Positions 8,775 through 17,158 of a DNA stretch of 41,302 bases are shown one piece after another. A program made the position numbers and the translations under genes. Position 1 is the first letter of the stretch; each line of letters begins with the position of its first letter. Below the pieces are notes generated by a model that saw nothing but the letters and a program-made list of their open reading frames with translations, searched no databases and was not told where the DNA came from. The DNA is taken from assembly GCF_913055165.1 (NCBI RefSeq), contig NZ_CAJXJS010000030.1:1-41302 (forward strand). Direction: 5' to 3'. Origin of the DNA: an uncultured Devosia sp. GTDB lineage: Bacteria > Pseudomonadota > Alphaproteobacteria > Rhizobiales > Devosiaceae.

Positions 8775-9659
8775 CTAGTACTGGACGCGCCGCTCGACAT
8801 AGCGGAACTGGATGGCGGTAAGGGCGATCACGATCAGCATCAGCACGACCGACTGCGCGGCCGATGAGCCGATATTGAGCCCGAGGAACCCGTCAGCATA
8901 AACCTTGTAGACCAGGATGTTGGTGGCCTGGTTGGGGCCGCCATTTGTGGTGGCATCGATCAGACCGAATGTGTCGAACATGGCGTAGTTGATGTTGACG
9001 ATCAGCAGGAAGAAGGTCGTGGGCGAGAGCAGCGGAAAGACAATGGTCCAGAACCGTTTGAAGGGGCCCGCGCCATCGATGGCTGCTGCTTCGTTGAGCG
9101 CCTGCGGCACCGATTGCAGCCCGGCGACGAAGAACAGGAAATTGTAGGAAATCTGCTTCCAGCTCGCCGCAATGACCACGAGGATCATCGCCTGGGTCCC
9201 ATCGACCCGGTGGTTCCAGCTGATGCCCAGGCCGCGCAGCAGATAGGGGGCAATGCCGATGGTGGGATTGAACATGAACCACCACAGGATACCCACCACG
9301 ACCGGCGCCACGGCATAGGGCCAGACCAGAAGCGTGGTGTAGGCACGATTGGTCCGGATCACCCGGTTGACGGCGACGGCAAGGAGCAGCGACAGGCTCA
9401 TCGACAGCAATGTCACCGAAATGGCGAAAATTGCGGTTTTGGTCAGTGAGTTTACATAGCCGGGCTCGGAGAAGAGCCGCGCATAGTTCTCGAACCAGAT
9501 GAAGGTCGTGCGGAATCCGAAGGGGTCTTCGCGTTCGAAGGAGGATTTGACTGCCTGGCCAGCCGGCCAGATGAAGAAGATCAGCGTCACCGCCAGCTGA
9601 GGCGCAAGCAGGGCATAGGGCAGCAGCTTGTTGGGAAATATGGTGCGCTTGGTTTGCAT
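8775..9659 (-). CDS. ugpA: sn-Glycerol-3-phosphate ABC transporter permease UgpA
   Basis: Membrane permease of the MalF/UgpA class, 294 residues. Its start, [27 protein letters not shown], matches the E. coli UgpA N-terminus from memory, and [15 protein letters not shown] is also UgpA-like. The EAA loop reads [25 protein letters not shown]. The gene follows ugpB after a 105-base gap that contains two strong hairpins, suggesting lower expression than the binding protein. Confidence 0.92.
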   Translation of the reverse strand: MQTKRTIFPNKLLPYALLAPQLAVTLIFFIWPAGQAVKSSFEREDPFGFRTTFIWFENYARLFSEPGYVNSLTKTAIFAISVTLLSMSLSLLLAVAVNRVIRTNRAYTTLLVWPYAVAPVVVGILWWFMFNPTIGIAPYLLRGLGISWNHRVDGTQAMILVVIAASWKQISYNFLFFVAGLQSVPQALNEAAAIDGAGPFKRFWTIVFPLLSPTTFFLLIVNINYAMFDTFGLIDATTNGGPNQATNILVYKVYADGFLGLNIGSSAAQSVVLMLIVIALTAIQFRYVERRVQY

Positions 9660-9697
9660 GGGCCGAGAACTCCCCCGTGTAGTCGCGACTGGCTAGG

Positions 9698-9756
9698 CCG
9701 GGCGGCACAAGGCCGCCCGGTTGGATCACCCCGGCAAGGCCGGGCCGGAGTGATCC
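9698..9756 (-). terminator. Two tandem hairpins between ugpB and ugpA
   Basis: Hairpin one: CCGGGCGGC (9698-9706) pairs with GCCGCCCGG (9712-9720) around a 5-base loop. Hairpin two: GGATCAC plus CCGG (9723-9734) pairs with CCGG plus GTGATCC (9745-9756) with one mismatch. There is no U-tract, so a full terminator is unlikely; attenuation or protection of ugpB mRNA from 3' decay fits better. Confidence 0.6.
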
Positions 9757-9764
9757 TGGGAGGT

Positions 9765-11090
9765 TCAGCTATTGGCTGCTTCGAAGTCGCGCAGGATCTG
9801 GTTGCCGCGTTCAACCGCAGCATCCAGCGCCTCCTGGGCGGTCTTGCTGCCCGAGAGCAGGGCCTCGAACTCTTCGTCCACCACGGTCCGGACCTGAGTC
9901 AGATTGCCGAAGCGGATGCCCTTGGAGTTCGCCGTAGGCGTGCCGCGTGTGATCTGATTGATCGCGACCTCGGAGCCGGGATTGGCTTCGTAGTAGCCCT
10001 GCTCCTTGCCCAGTTCGTAAGCGGCATTGGTGATCGGCAGGTAGCCGGTTGCCTGGTGCCATTCGGCCTGGACTTCGGGGCTCGATAGATGTGTGAAGAA
10101 CTGGGCCACGCCCTCATAGACCTTGGGGTCTTTTCCGTTCAGCACCCACAATGTGGCGCCACCGATGATCGAGTTCTTCGGTTCATCGATCTCGTCGTCA
10201 TAATAGGGCAGGGGTGCGAAGCCCACTTCGAATTCCTTGGCGTTGTTGATGACGCCGGCCCGCGATGCCGATGAGTTCATGTACATCGCGCATTCCTGTG
10301 CATAGAACTTGGGCGGGGCGTCGCCGCCGCCCACCGGGCCACCATATTCGAACAGGCCCTCGTCTGCCCATGCTTTCAGGTTTTCCCAGTGCTTGACCTG
10401 AACCGGGCCATTGAAGGTGAACTCGGTCCCCAAGCCACCAAAGCCATTGTCCATCGTGCCGTAGGGCTGGTCATGGATGGCTGAGAGATTTTCCAATTGG
10501 ACCCAGCTCACCCAGCCAGTGGTGAAGCCACAGGGCGCGGCGCCGGACTCCATGATCTGCCGGCTCATAGTTTCGAGCTCGGCCCAGGTTTTCGGGGGCG
10601 TTTCCGGATCGAGGCCAGCCTGCTCGAACACGTCCTTGTTGTAGTAGAGGATTGGCGTAGAGGAATTGAATGGCATCGACAAGATGTTGCCGTCAGTGTC
10701 GGAATAGTACCCCGTCACCGGAGCGAGGAACCCACTAGGATCCCAAGGCTCACCATTTTCCTGCATCAACTGGTAGACCGGATTGACCGCACCTTCAGCG
10801 GCCATCATCGTGCCAGTGCCGACTTCGAAGACCTGCACGATGGCCGGTTGTTCATTGGCGCGGAAAGCAGCGATGGCGGCTGTCAGCGTCTCGGGATAGG
10901 TGCCCTTGTAGCTGGGCACGACAACGAATTCGTCCTGGCTCTCATTGAAGCCCTGCGCGATGGCCTCAAGACGTTGGCCCAATTCCGCATCCATGGCGTG
11001 CCACCAGGCGATTTCGGTCTGCGCAATGGCCGGACTTGCAGACATCATGGCGGCAAGCGCGACAGACAGACACAAAGTGTTCTTGGACAT
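9765..11090 (-). CDS. ugpB: sn-Glycerol-3-phosphate ABC transporter substrate-binding protein
   Basis: Periplasmic binding protein, 441 residues (E. coli UgpB 438). A Sec signal peptide spans about residues 1-23, ending ASPAIA before Gln24. Typical UgpB blocks are IAWWHAMDAELGQRLEAIAQGFN, VPSYKGTYPETLTAAIAAFRA, PAIVQVFEVGTGTMMAA, SMPFNSSTPILYYNKD, CGFTTGWVSWVQLENLSA and KFYAQECAMYMNSSASRAG. The ATG at 11090 follows GGGAGAG. It is the first gene of ugpB-A-E-C-Q-glpR. In enterobacteria this system is induced by phosphate starvation; here a GlpR-like operator pair and an adjacent phosphate symporter suggest mixed control. Confidence 0.94.
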   Translation of the reverse strand: MSKNTLCLSVALAAMMSASPAIAQTEIAWWHAMDAELGQRLEAIAQGFNESQDEFVVVPSYKGTYPETLTAAIAAFRANEQPAIVQVFEVGTGTMMAAEGAVNPVYQLMQENGEPWDPSGFLAPVTGYYSDTDGNILSMPFNSSTPILYYNKDVFEQAGLDPETPPKTWAELETMSRQIMESGAAPCGFTTGWVSWVQLENLSAIHDQPYGTMDNGFGGLGTEFTFNGPVQVKHWENLKAWADEGLFEYGGPVGGGDAPPKFYAQECAMYMNSSASRAGVINNAKEFEVGFAPLPYYDDEIDEPKNSIIGGATLWVLNGKDPKVYEGVAQFFTHLSSPEVQAEWHQATGYLPITNAAYELGKEQGYYEANPGSEVAINQITRGTPTANSKGIRFGNLTQVRTVVDEEFEALLSGSKTAQEALDAAVERGNQILRDFEAANS

Positions 11091-11141
11091 GCTCTCTCCC
11101 TTGTTCTTGTGCCGGAGCCTCCCCGCTCCGTGCTGGCGCAG

Positions 11142-11169
11142 ACGGTAGCACTGGGGCGCCCCAATGCAA
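11142..11169 (-). promoter_or_regulatory. Possible ugpB promoter
   Basis: On the minus strand, TTGCAT (11169-11164) is followed after 16 bases by TACCGT (11147-11142). The spacer contains the perfect 12-bp palindrome TGGGGCGCCCCA (11152-11163). The GlpR-like palindrome lies 6 bp upstream of the -35 box. The match to consensus is modest. Confidence 0.3.
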
Positions 11170-11175
11170 CAGAAA

Positions 11176-11193
11176 AATGTTCATTTGAACATT
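11176..11193. promoter_or_regulatory. GlpR-like operator, site 1
   Basis: AATGTTCATTTGAACATT is a perfect inverted repeat with 8-bp arms around TT. Its half-site ATGTTC equals that of the E. coli GlpR consensus (WATGTTCG...CGAACATW), but the centre is 2 bp shorter. The gene for a GlpR homologue is the last gene of the ugp operon that this site precedes. Confidence 0.6.
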
Positions 11194-11302
11194 AATGGGC
11201 TGCTCCCTGTCCGCCTATTCGCAGGTAACACCCTGTAAAAGCGTCATTTTGTGACGAAGGCACGACCTTTTTCCACATTCACTTGAGTGCATTGCATGTA
11301 AT

Positions 11303-11318
11303 ATGCTCATGTGAACAC
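11303..11318. promoter_or_regulatory. GlpR-like operator, site 2 (imperfect)
   Basis: ATGCTCATGTGAACAC repeats site 1 (ATGTTCA-TT-TGAACAT) with changes at one arm position on each side and in the centre. Its centre is 126 bp from that of site 1. It lies 46 bp upstream of the Na/Pi cotransporter start, so one repressor could control both divergent transcription units. Confidence 0.45.
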
Positions 11319-11363
11319 TATGAGCTATCGGTATTCTGCACACGCGTGCAACCGGGGAGGTCC

Positions 11364-13025
11364 ATGTATTTCATCGTTGTCCAACTGATTGCGGCCATCG
11401 TCCTGCTGCTCTGGGCTGTGCGCATGGTGCGGACCGCGGTGGAACGGGCCTATGCAGCGGAGCTCAAGCGTACGCTGGGACGTGCCGAGCGAAGCCGGCT
11501 AGGTGCGGCCGCCGTCGGTGTGGCCCTGGCTTTCGCACTGCAAAGCTCGACCGCCGTTGCGGCATTGGCCGCCAGCTTCGCGGGTGGCGGTCTCATGTCA
11601 GTTGCGACAGGCCTAGCCCTGATGCTGGGCGCCTATCTTGGATCGGCCTTCGTTGCCAGCGTCCTCTCCTTCGACCTTTCGCTTCTGACTGCGCCCTTGA
11701 TCATTGTTGGTGGCGTACTTTTCCTCAGGGGTAGTTCACGACGGACCAAGCAGGTCGGGCGGCTGATCATGGGTATCGCCTTCGTCCTGCTCTCGCTCGA
11801 AATGGTCTCGCAGGCCACGGCGCCCTGGCGCGACAGCGATCTGCTGGCGGCTGTGGTGGGTTATTTGCGCGGTGATCTCTGGACCAGCTTTGCGGTGGCA
11901 GCACTCATCACCTGGGCGTCCTATTCCTCTGTGGCCAGCGTCCTGGTCATCATCACGTTTGGCACCACGGGTCTCATTCCCATAGAGGTCGCCATGGCGT
12001 TCCTCCTGGGTGCCAACCTGGGAGGAACCTTGATTGCTTTCGGCATGACGCGCGGTGCTGATATCAGGCCCCGACGCATCGCGGCAGCAGCGCTGGTCCT
12101 GCGGGGCGGCGCGGCACTAACTTGCCTGCTGCTGATCCAGCTGTTCCAACTGCACACTTTAGGTCTCCCAGGTTCGGTCGGTCAGCAGGCGAGCCTGATG
12201 CACATCTTATTCAATCTGGGTGTCCTGATCATCGGCCTGCCGCTCGTAAGTGCGGTAGAGGCCCTGATGACGGTCCTCGTCAAGGAGGCGCCAGCAGCCG
12301 GCCAGTCCGACATTGCCCGTTTGCGCCAGACGGCGCTAGCGATCGATCCTAATGGGAACATCGATGCCTCGCTGGCGAGCGCCACGCGCGAATTGCTTCG
12401 TATGAGCGAGATGGTCGAAGTCATGCTCCAGCCGGTTATGGAGATCGTGCGGAGCGGCGATAAGGCCGCCATCCGACGGGTCAAGGACTTGGAACCCGAA
12501 GTCGATAGCGCCAACCGCGCCATCAAGCTTTTTCTTACCCGTTTGGACTGGGAGCGCATGGATGCCAATCAGTCTCGGCGCGCCTCCGACCTCAACACCT
12601 TCGCCATTGGCCTGGAACAGGCCGGCGACATCGTGACTCGCCAGCTTCTGCGTGTTGCGGACCAGAAGTCCGAACGACGCATTACCTTTTCGCATCAAGG
12701 GTGGCAGGAACTCACGGACCTGCATGCCAGGGTGCTGGCCAATATGCAGCTCGCGCTCAACGTACTTGTCTCCGAGGATGCAGAATCCGCTCGTCAGCTG
12801 GTCGCTGAGAAGGACGAAGTTGGCTTGATGGAACGGCGCAGCATGGACAAGCACTTTGCCCGCCTGCGCGCCGGGGATCCCAACAGCTTTGAGACCAGTG
12901 AGCTTCATCTGGAGACCATGCACGCGCTGCGTCGCATCAATTCCTTGCTGACCGGTATCGCCTATTCGATCCTGAGCGAGCAGGGCGAGCTATTGCCGAC
13001 CAAGCTGGTGGCCGATAAGGCCTAG
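11364..13025 (+). CDS. Na+/phosphate cotransporter family protein with PhoU-like C-terminal domain
   Basis: Inner-membrane sodium-coupled phosphate transporter of the NptA/YjbB type, 553 residues from the ATG at 11364, which is preceded by GGGGAGG (11354-11360). The N-terminal half has two Na_Pi_cotrans repeats. The first carries the QSST motif (residues 60-63, FALQSSTAVAALAASFAGGG) and the second the matching SYSSVASVLVIITFGTTGLI. The C-terminal part (about residue 340 on) is a helical PhoU-like domain (EMVEVMLQPVMEIV...AFGLEQAGDIVTRQLL). E. coli YjbB is reported to act in phosphate export, so direction of transport is uncertain. It diverges from the ugp operon, grouping organic- and inorganic-phosphate transport. 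Confidence 0.88.
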   Translation: MYFIVVQLIAAIVLLLWAVRMVRTAVERAYAAELKRTLGRAERSRLGAAAVGVALAFALQSSTAVAALAASFAGGGLMSVATGLALMLGAYLGSAFVASVLSFDLSLLTAPLIIVGGVLFLRGSSRRTKQVGRLIMGIAFVLLSLEMVSQATAPWRDSDLLAAVVGYLRGDLWTSFAVAALITWASYSSVASVLVIITFGTTGLIPIEVAMAFLLGANLGGTLIAFGMTRGADIRPRRIAAAALVLRGGAALTCLLLIQLFQLHTLGLPGSVGQQASLMHILFNLGVLIIGLPLVSAVEALMTVLVKEAPAAGQSDIARLRQTALAIDPNGNIDASLASATRELLRMSEMVEVMLQPVMEIVRSGDKAAIRRVKDLEPEVDSANRAIKLFLTRLDWERMDANQSRRASDLNTFAIGLEQAGDIVTRQLLRVADQKSERRITFSHQGWQELTDLHARVLANMQLALNVLVSEDAESARQLVAEKDEVGLMERRSMDKHFARLRAGDPNSFETSELHLETMHALRRINSLLTGIAYSILSEQGELLPTKLVADKA

Positions 13026-13153
13026 TTACGGCACCGCCTTGGCCCGAAACGGCTCTACCAACTCCCCATGCACCGCCTAAGTTCATGAAAACGCTGCGAG
13101 AGCGGATTTTGATCGCCACGGGCTTGACTCCCTTGTGCAATCGATTTCATCAT

Positions 13154-13173
13154 CTATGGGATCGGTCCCATAG
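13154..13173. promoter_or_regulatory. LacI-type operator upstream of the repressor gene
   Basis: CTATGGGATCGGTCCCATAG is a 20-bp inverted repeat with one mismatch in ten pairs and a central CG, the usual form of a LacI-family operator. Its TGGGATCG core recurs in front of the binding-protein gene at 14289-14302. Located 27 bp before the repressor start, it implies autoregulation. Confidence 0.7.
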
Positions 13174-13200
13174 AGGGCCGACGGGGAGGAATCGGGCGGT

Positions 13201-14223
13201 ATGGTCACCATCACCGACGTGTCAAAACGCGCGGGCGTATCACGCTCCACCGTTTCGCGGGTGGTGGCTGGCAACGGCTATGTGTCCGAGGACAAGCGCA
13301 AGGCCATAGAGGCCGCCATAGCTGAGCTGGGGTACCGCCCCAACACTCTGGCGCAGGCGCTGCGGTCCAATCGCTCCAATCTTATCGGCGCCGTCATGGT
13401 GGATATTGGCACACCCTACTTCGCCAACATGATCTATGGCGTCCAGCGGGCCACCCGCCCGGCGGGCAAGTCGCTTATCGTGTCCTCTGGCTATGCGGAT
13501 CAGGACGAAGAAGCGCGCGCGGTGATCGAACTGGTCGACCGGTCCTGCGACGGCATCGTTCTCTATCTCGAACGGCCCATGCGCGAAAATGTGGTGGAGA
13601 TCGTGCGCAAGGCGCGCATCCCCGTGGTGGCTATCGGTCACAGCCCCAATCCTGTTGCGCAGGGCAGGGTCGTGCTGGACAATTTCGAGGGTGCCCGCGC
13701 CGCCATGAATTACCTGCTGGAGCAGGGGCACCGCAAAATCGTTCATCTCTCCGGTCAGGTGGATTTCGGAGACACCGTGGCACGTATGCGGGGCATGGAA
13801 ACCGCGCTTGCGGAACATGGGATGACCCTGGATGACATACATGTCGTCAACGGCATCTTTCATCAGGATTTCGGCTATTCGGCGACTCGCGACCTGATCG
13901 CCTCAGGGCGAGACTTCACCGCGATATTCGCAGGTGACGACGACATGGCCGCGGGTGTGTTGCTGGCCCTTCGCGAGGCAGGCCTTCGCGTGCCTGAGGA
14001 CGTGTCGGTCATGGGTTTTGACGACGCCTTTCATGCCAAGCACATGTGGCCGCCGCTGACCACCGTGCGGCAGCCTGTCGATACGCTGGGCGAGGTTGCT
14101 GCCTCGCTGCTGCTCAGACTGCTGGGGGAGCCCAGAGTTGATCCCCTGCAGTCGATCGTCGAAACCAACCTCGTGGTGCGTGCAAGCGTCTGCGCACCGC
14201 GACTGCAAAGGGAGGTGGCCTGA
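13201..14223 (+). CDS. LacI-family transcriptional repressor
   Basis: Regulator of 340 residues. The N-terminal helix-turn-helix reads TITDVSKRAGVSRSTVSRVV (residues 3-22). The hinge helix lies in the block RPNTLAQALRSNRS, followed by a periplasmic-binding-protein-like sensor domain (DNFEGARAAMNYLLEQGHRKIVHLSG; SVMGFDDAFHAKHMWPPLTTVRQP). The ATG at 13201 gives a standard family start. It lies directly upstream of the family-5 binding-protein gene in the same orientation. Matching palindromes precede both genes, so it very likely represses this importer and itself, with release by an imported sugar. The ligand is not readable from sequence. Confidence 0.92.
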   Translation: MVTITDVSKRAGVSRSTVSRVVAGNGYVSEDKRKAIEAAIAELGYRPNTLAQALRSNRSNLIGAVMVDIGTPYFANMIYGVQRATRPAGKSLIVSSGYADQDEEARAVIELVDRSCDGIVLYLERPMRENVVEIVRKARIPVVAIGHSPNPVAQGRVVLDNFEGARAAMNYLLEQGHRKIVHLSGQVDFGDTVARMRGMETALAEHGMTLDDIHVVNGIFHQDFGYSATRDLIASGRDFTAIFAGDDDMAAGVLLALREAGLRVPEDVSVMGFDDAFHAKHMWPPLTTVRQPVDTLGEVAASLLLRLLGEPRVDPLQSIVETNLVVRASVCAPRLQREVA

Positions 14224-14288
14224 ACGCATGAGCGGTCCGCCCAAGCGCGGCCGCCGCACAAAATTGGGGAGCGAACCCATGAACAATG

Positions 14289-14302
14289 TGGGATCGATCC
14301 CA
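14289..14302. promoter_or_regulatory. LacI-type operator upstream of the oligosaccharide importer
   Basis: TGGGATCGATCCCA is a perfect 14-bp palindrome with central CG, matching the core of the site at 13158-13170. An outer pair, CAATG (14284-14288) and CATTG (14306-14310), extends the dyad. It lies 44 bp before the binding-protein start. The form resembles the CebR box TGGGAGCGCTCCCA of actinobacterial cellobiose regulators. Confidence 0.7.
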
Positions 14303-14346
14303 TAACATTGGTCCACGAGGAGGAGAAACAAGTGGAGGGACATTCG

Positions 14347-16017
14347 ATGAAATCAATCAAGGCCGCAGCGCTTCTGGGCGTCGGCATTTCCGTATTGGCC
14401 GCTATTGCGCCGTCCGCAGCGCAGGACGAGGTCATCCTGCGGCTGCTGCCCTATCACACCGACGCCATGGTCGAGAACTACAACCCCAACAATCCGACCG
14501 GCCCGCAACAGCGCATGCGCGACTTTGCATATGAGCCGCTCTGGATCGACAATATTTGGCATCCTGGCGAGAACGAGGATGCGCTGGCCGTTGCCTGGGA
14601 AATCGGCGAGGACCTGAAATCCGTTACCTATACGCTGCGCGAAGGCGTCAAATGGAGTGACGGTGAAGACTTCAACGCCGATGACGTGGTCTTCAGCTAT
14701 GAATATGCCAAGGCGCACCCTGATTTCCCCATGGGCATCGACGTCTACAATGGCGAAACCGGCAATGTGACCGGGGCCGAAAAGATCGACGACTACACCG
14801 TCAAGTTCACGCTCAATGAACCCGACGCCCTGGCGCGATATGGGCTCAACGGTCTCTATCCGCTGCCCGAACATGTTTGGAAGGACGTCGAAGACCCCAA
14901 GAACTTCGCCAATCTCGATGTCGTGGCCACCGGACCCTGGACCGAGCCCCGCAACTTCACTCGCAACGGCTTTGACCTCTGCCGCAATGAATTGAGCCGT
15001 TACAACGAAGACAACGCGATCGATTGCCTCCGCTTCCCGCAGATGAATGGCAATGAGCAGACAGTGGCGGCGCTATCGGCCGGCGATCTCGATTGGCTGG
15101 GTGATGGCCTGACCGATCCCGACGTGACCTTCCTGCCCCAGTCCGAATACAACAATTACTGGCTGCCTGCGGGTTCGGACGTCAATCTGCAGCTCAACAC
15201 GACCAGGGCACCCTTCAACAATCTTGAATTCCGCAAGGCCATGTCGGTCGCCATCGACCGCGACACCTTGCTCGAGATTTCGACCTTTGGCCTGACTACC
15301 GAGACAAAATATCCCATCGGCACCGGCGAAATGTACAAGACCTGGTACGATGCCGAGGCGCTTGAGCCTTACACTTGGCTCATGCAATACGACCCGGACA
15401 AGGCCATCGAGATCCTCGATGCAGCAGGCTTCGTGGACGCCGATGGAGACGGCTGGCGCGACAATCCTGACGGTACGCCCATCGCCTTTGGCATTTCCAT
15501 GCCATCTGGCTGGACCGACTGGGTCAATACCGGACAGACCGTAGCTGAAAACCTTCAGGATATCGGGGTCAATGCCAGCCTCAAGACCATGGACCAGGGC
15601 GCCTGGTTCGACGCGGTGCCGCGTGGCGACTTCGACGTCTATGTGATGTGGACCAATGGTGGCCCCACGCCCTACAACCAGTACCAGCCCATGTTCAATC
15701 CCCGCTTGATGCAGGAGGGCCAGATCGACTTCCAGGCCATGCACCAGATGCAGATCCCTGAGGTCGAAGCCGCGCTCGACATCTTCAAGGGCTCGGCTGA
15801 CGAAGCAACCCAGCGAGCAGCTCTCACCGACATCCACAAGGCTGTCGCCGAGAACCTGCCCACCATTTCGCTCTTCGCCAACCCGATCTGGTACGAATAC
15901 TCCACCCGCCGCTTCACCGGCTGGGTGACCGAAGAGGACCAGAAGTTCCGCCCCCAGGTGCATGATGGTACGCGCGAACGCGTCTGGCACGCCCTGGCCC
16001 TGAAGCCGATCGAATAG
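14347..16017 (+). CDS. ABC transporter substrate-binding protein, family 5 (oligopeptide/oligosaccharide type)
   Basis: Periplasmic binding protein of the SBP_bac_5 (DppA/OppA) family, 556 residues. The ATG at 14347 is chosen because GGAGGG (14334-14339) precedes it and a signal peptide follows (MKSIKAAALLGVGISVLAAIAPSAAQ). Family blocks include YEPLWIDN, SVTYTLREGVKWSDGEDFNADDVVFSYEYAK, EFRKAMSVAIDRDTLLEI and ADGDGWRDNPDGTPIAF. Members of this family transport peptides, but a distinct branch in Thermotoga, archaea and rhizobia transports cello- or other oligosaccharides. Control by a LacI repressor, and the absence of peptidases nearby, favour a sugar ligand (inference). The first 160 bases after the stop contain three hairpins. 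Confidence 0.88.
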   Translation: MKSIKAAALLGVGISVLAAIAPSAAQDEVILRLLPYHTDAMVENYNPNNPTGPQQRMRDFAYEPLWIDNIWHPGENEDALAVAWEIGEDLKSVTYTLREGVKWSDGEDFNADDVVFSYEYAKAHPDFPMGIDVYNGETGNVTGAEKIDDYTVKFTLNEPDALARYGLNGLYPLPEHVWKDVEDPKNFANLDVVATGPWTEPRNFTRNGFDLCRNELSRYNEDNAIDCLRFPQMNGNEQTVAALSAGDLDWLGDGLTDPDVTFLPQSEYNNYWLPAGSDVNLQLNTTRAPFNNLEFRKAMSVAIDRDTLLEISTFGLTTETKYPIGTGEMYKTWYDAEALEPYTWLMQYDPDKAIEILDAAGFVDADGDGWRDNPDGTPIAFGISMPSGWTDWVNTGQTVAENLQDIGVNASLKTMDQGAWFDAVPRGDFDVYVMWTNGGPTPYNQYQPMFNPRLMQEGQIDFQAMHQMQIPEVEAALDIFKGSADEATQRAALTDIHKAVAENLPTISLFANPIWYEYSTRRFTGWVTEEDQKFRPQVHDGTRERVWHALALKPIE

Positions 16018-16029
16018 TCGGTTCTCTAT

Positions 16030-16150
16030 CTGGCAGGCTTCCGGATCGGCATCTCGAAGCTGATCCGGGTGCCTTTGCCAGAGAGCCGCGGCGGGGCTCT
16101 CCTCCCGATCTCCGCCCGGCACTGTGCAGATCGCTCCCGCGGGGCGGGAG
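16030..16150 (+). terminator. Three successive hairpins between binding protein and permease genes
   Basis: Hairpin one pairs CTGGCA (16030-16035) with TGCCAG (16076-16081) and CCGGATC (16041-16047) with GATCCGG (16062-16068). Hairpin two pairs AGAGCC (16082-16087) with GGCTCT (16095-16100). Hairpin three pairs CTCCCGC (16134-16140) with GCGGGAG (16144-16150). No U-tract follows, so attenuation or mRNA protection is more likely than full termination. Confidence 0.6.
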
Positions 16151-16180
16151 TTGCCTGGGCTTAAAGAGGACCTGGATGCA

Positions 16181-17155
16181 ATGGCATTTCTATTGAGGCG
16201 TCTCGCCTTTTATCTGGCCGCCTTCTTCATGGCCGTGACCCTGAACTTCTTCATCCCGCGCATGATGCCGGGTGATCCATCAGCGCGCATCATTGCCTCC
16301 TATCAGGGGCGTCTCAATGAGGCGCAGGTTCAGGCGATCCGCGAGGCATACGGGGTCACAGGGTCTCTCTGGGAGCAGTATCTCAGCTATTTCGGCAGCG
16401 TCTTGCGGCTCGATTTCGGCATCTCGACCGTGCAGTTCCCTGAGCCGACCGCATCGCTGCTCTTCTACGGCGCCACCTGGACCCTGGTTCTCGTTGGCCT
16501 GTCCATCTTCTTTGCCTTCGTCATCGGCTCGGTCATGGGCATCCATGCCGCCTGGCACCGCGGCGGCTTCTTCGACAGTTTCTTCACGCCCATCAACGTG
16601 ATGCTGAACGCCTTCACGCCCGCCATCGTGGCGCTGGTGCTGTTCTATGCCTTCTCTTTGCAACTCAAATGGTTCCCGCTGGGGCGAGCGCATGATCCGA
16701 GCCTGATGCCGGGGTTCGATCTGCAGTTCATCGGCAGCGTCCTCTATCACGCCACTCTGCCTGTGCTTTCCATCTTCATCGTCAGCTTCGGCGGCTGGCA
16801 CCTGGGCATGCGCAATGTGATGATCAACCTGCTCAACGAGGACTTCGTCATCCTGGCCCGCGCCAAGGGCCTCAGCGATCGCCGTGTGCGCTATCGCTAT
16901 GTCGCCCGCAACGCCATCATGCCGCAGATTACCGCGCTGGCGCTGTCGGTCGGCTTCCTCATCGGCGGCGCATTGGTGACCGAGCAGGTGTTCAACTATC
17001 CGGGCCTCGGCAAATTCACCTTCACCGCCATCCAGAGCCGCGACTATTCCTTCATCCAGGGGCAGTTGCTGTTGCTGACCATGTCGGTGCTGGTCGCCAA
17101 TCTTCTCTCCGACATCGCCAATGTCGTCCTTGATCCACGCTTGAGAAAGGGCTGA
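16181..17155 (+). CDS. ABC transporter permease, DppB/OppB type
   Basis: Inner-membrane permease of 324 residues from the ATG at 16181; AGAGGA precedes it at 16165-16170, and the upstream in-frame GTG at 16124 would add a hydrophilic tail inside the hairpin region. The family start is LLRRLAFYLAAFFMAVTLNFFIPRMMPGDP. A periplasmic loop follows, then five further membrane spans, with the EAA-like loop LARAKGLSDRRVRYRYVARNAIMPQITALAL. It ends 3 bases before the second permease, and the pair forms the channel of the LacI-controlled importer. Confidence 0.9.
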   Translation: MAFLLRRLAFYLAAFFMAVTLNFFIPRMMPGDPSARIIASYQGRLNEAQVQAIREAYGVTGSLWEQYLSYFGSVLRLDFGISTVQFPEPTASLLFYGATWTLVLVGLSIFFAFVIGSVMGIHAAWHRGGFFDSFFTPINVMLNAFTPAIVALVLFYAFSLQLKWFPLGRAHDPSLMPGFDLQFIGSVLYHATLPVLSIFIVSFGGWHLGMRNVMINLLNEDFVILARAKGLSDRRVRYRYVARNAIMPQITALALSVGFLIGGALVTEQVFNYPGLGKFTFTAIQSRDYSFIQGQLLLLTMSVLVANLLSDIANVVLDPRLRKG

Positions 17156-17158
17156 CAT

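Noticed and set aside
11233..11256. Possible pho box (CTGTAAAAGCGTCATTTTGTGACG)-like stretch upstream of the Na/Pi gene
   Set aside because: The repeats are not spaced by 11 bp and match the consensus poorly; what is visible is a short CGTCA/TGACG dyad (11242-11256) that I could not assign.
11276..11289. Third GlpR-like site (CATTCA-CT-TGAGTG)
   Set aside because: Only one arm resembles the other two sites and the spacing is irregular, so it was not listed as an operator.
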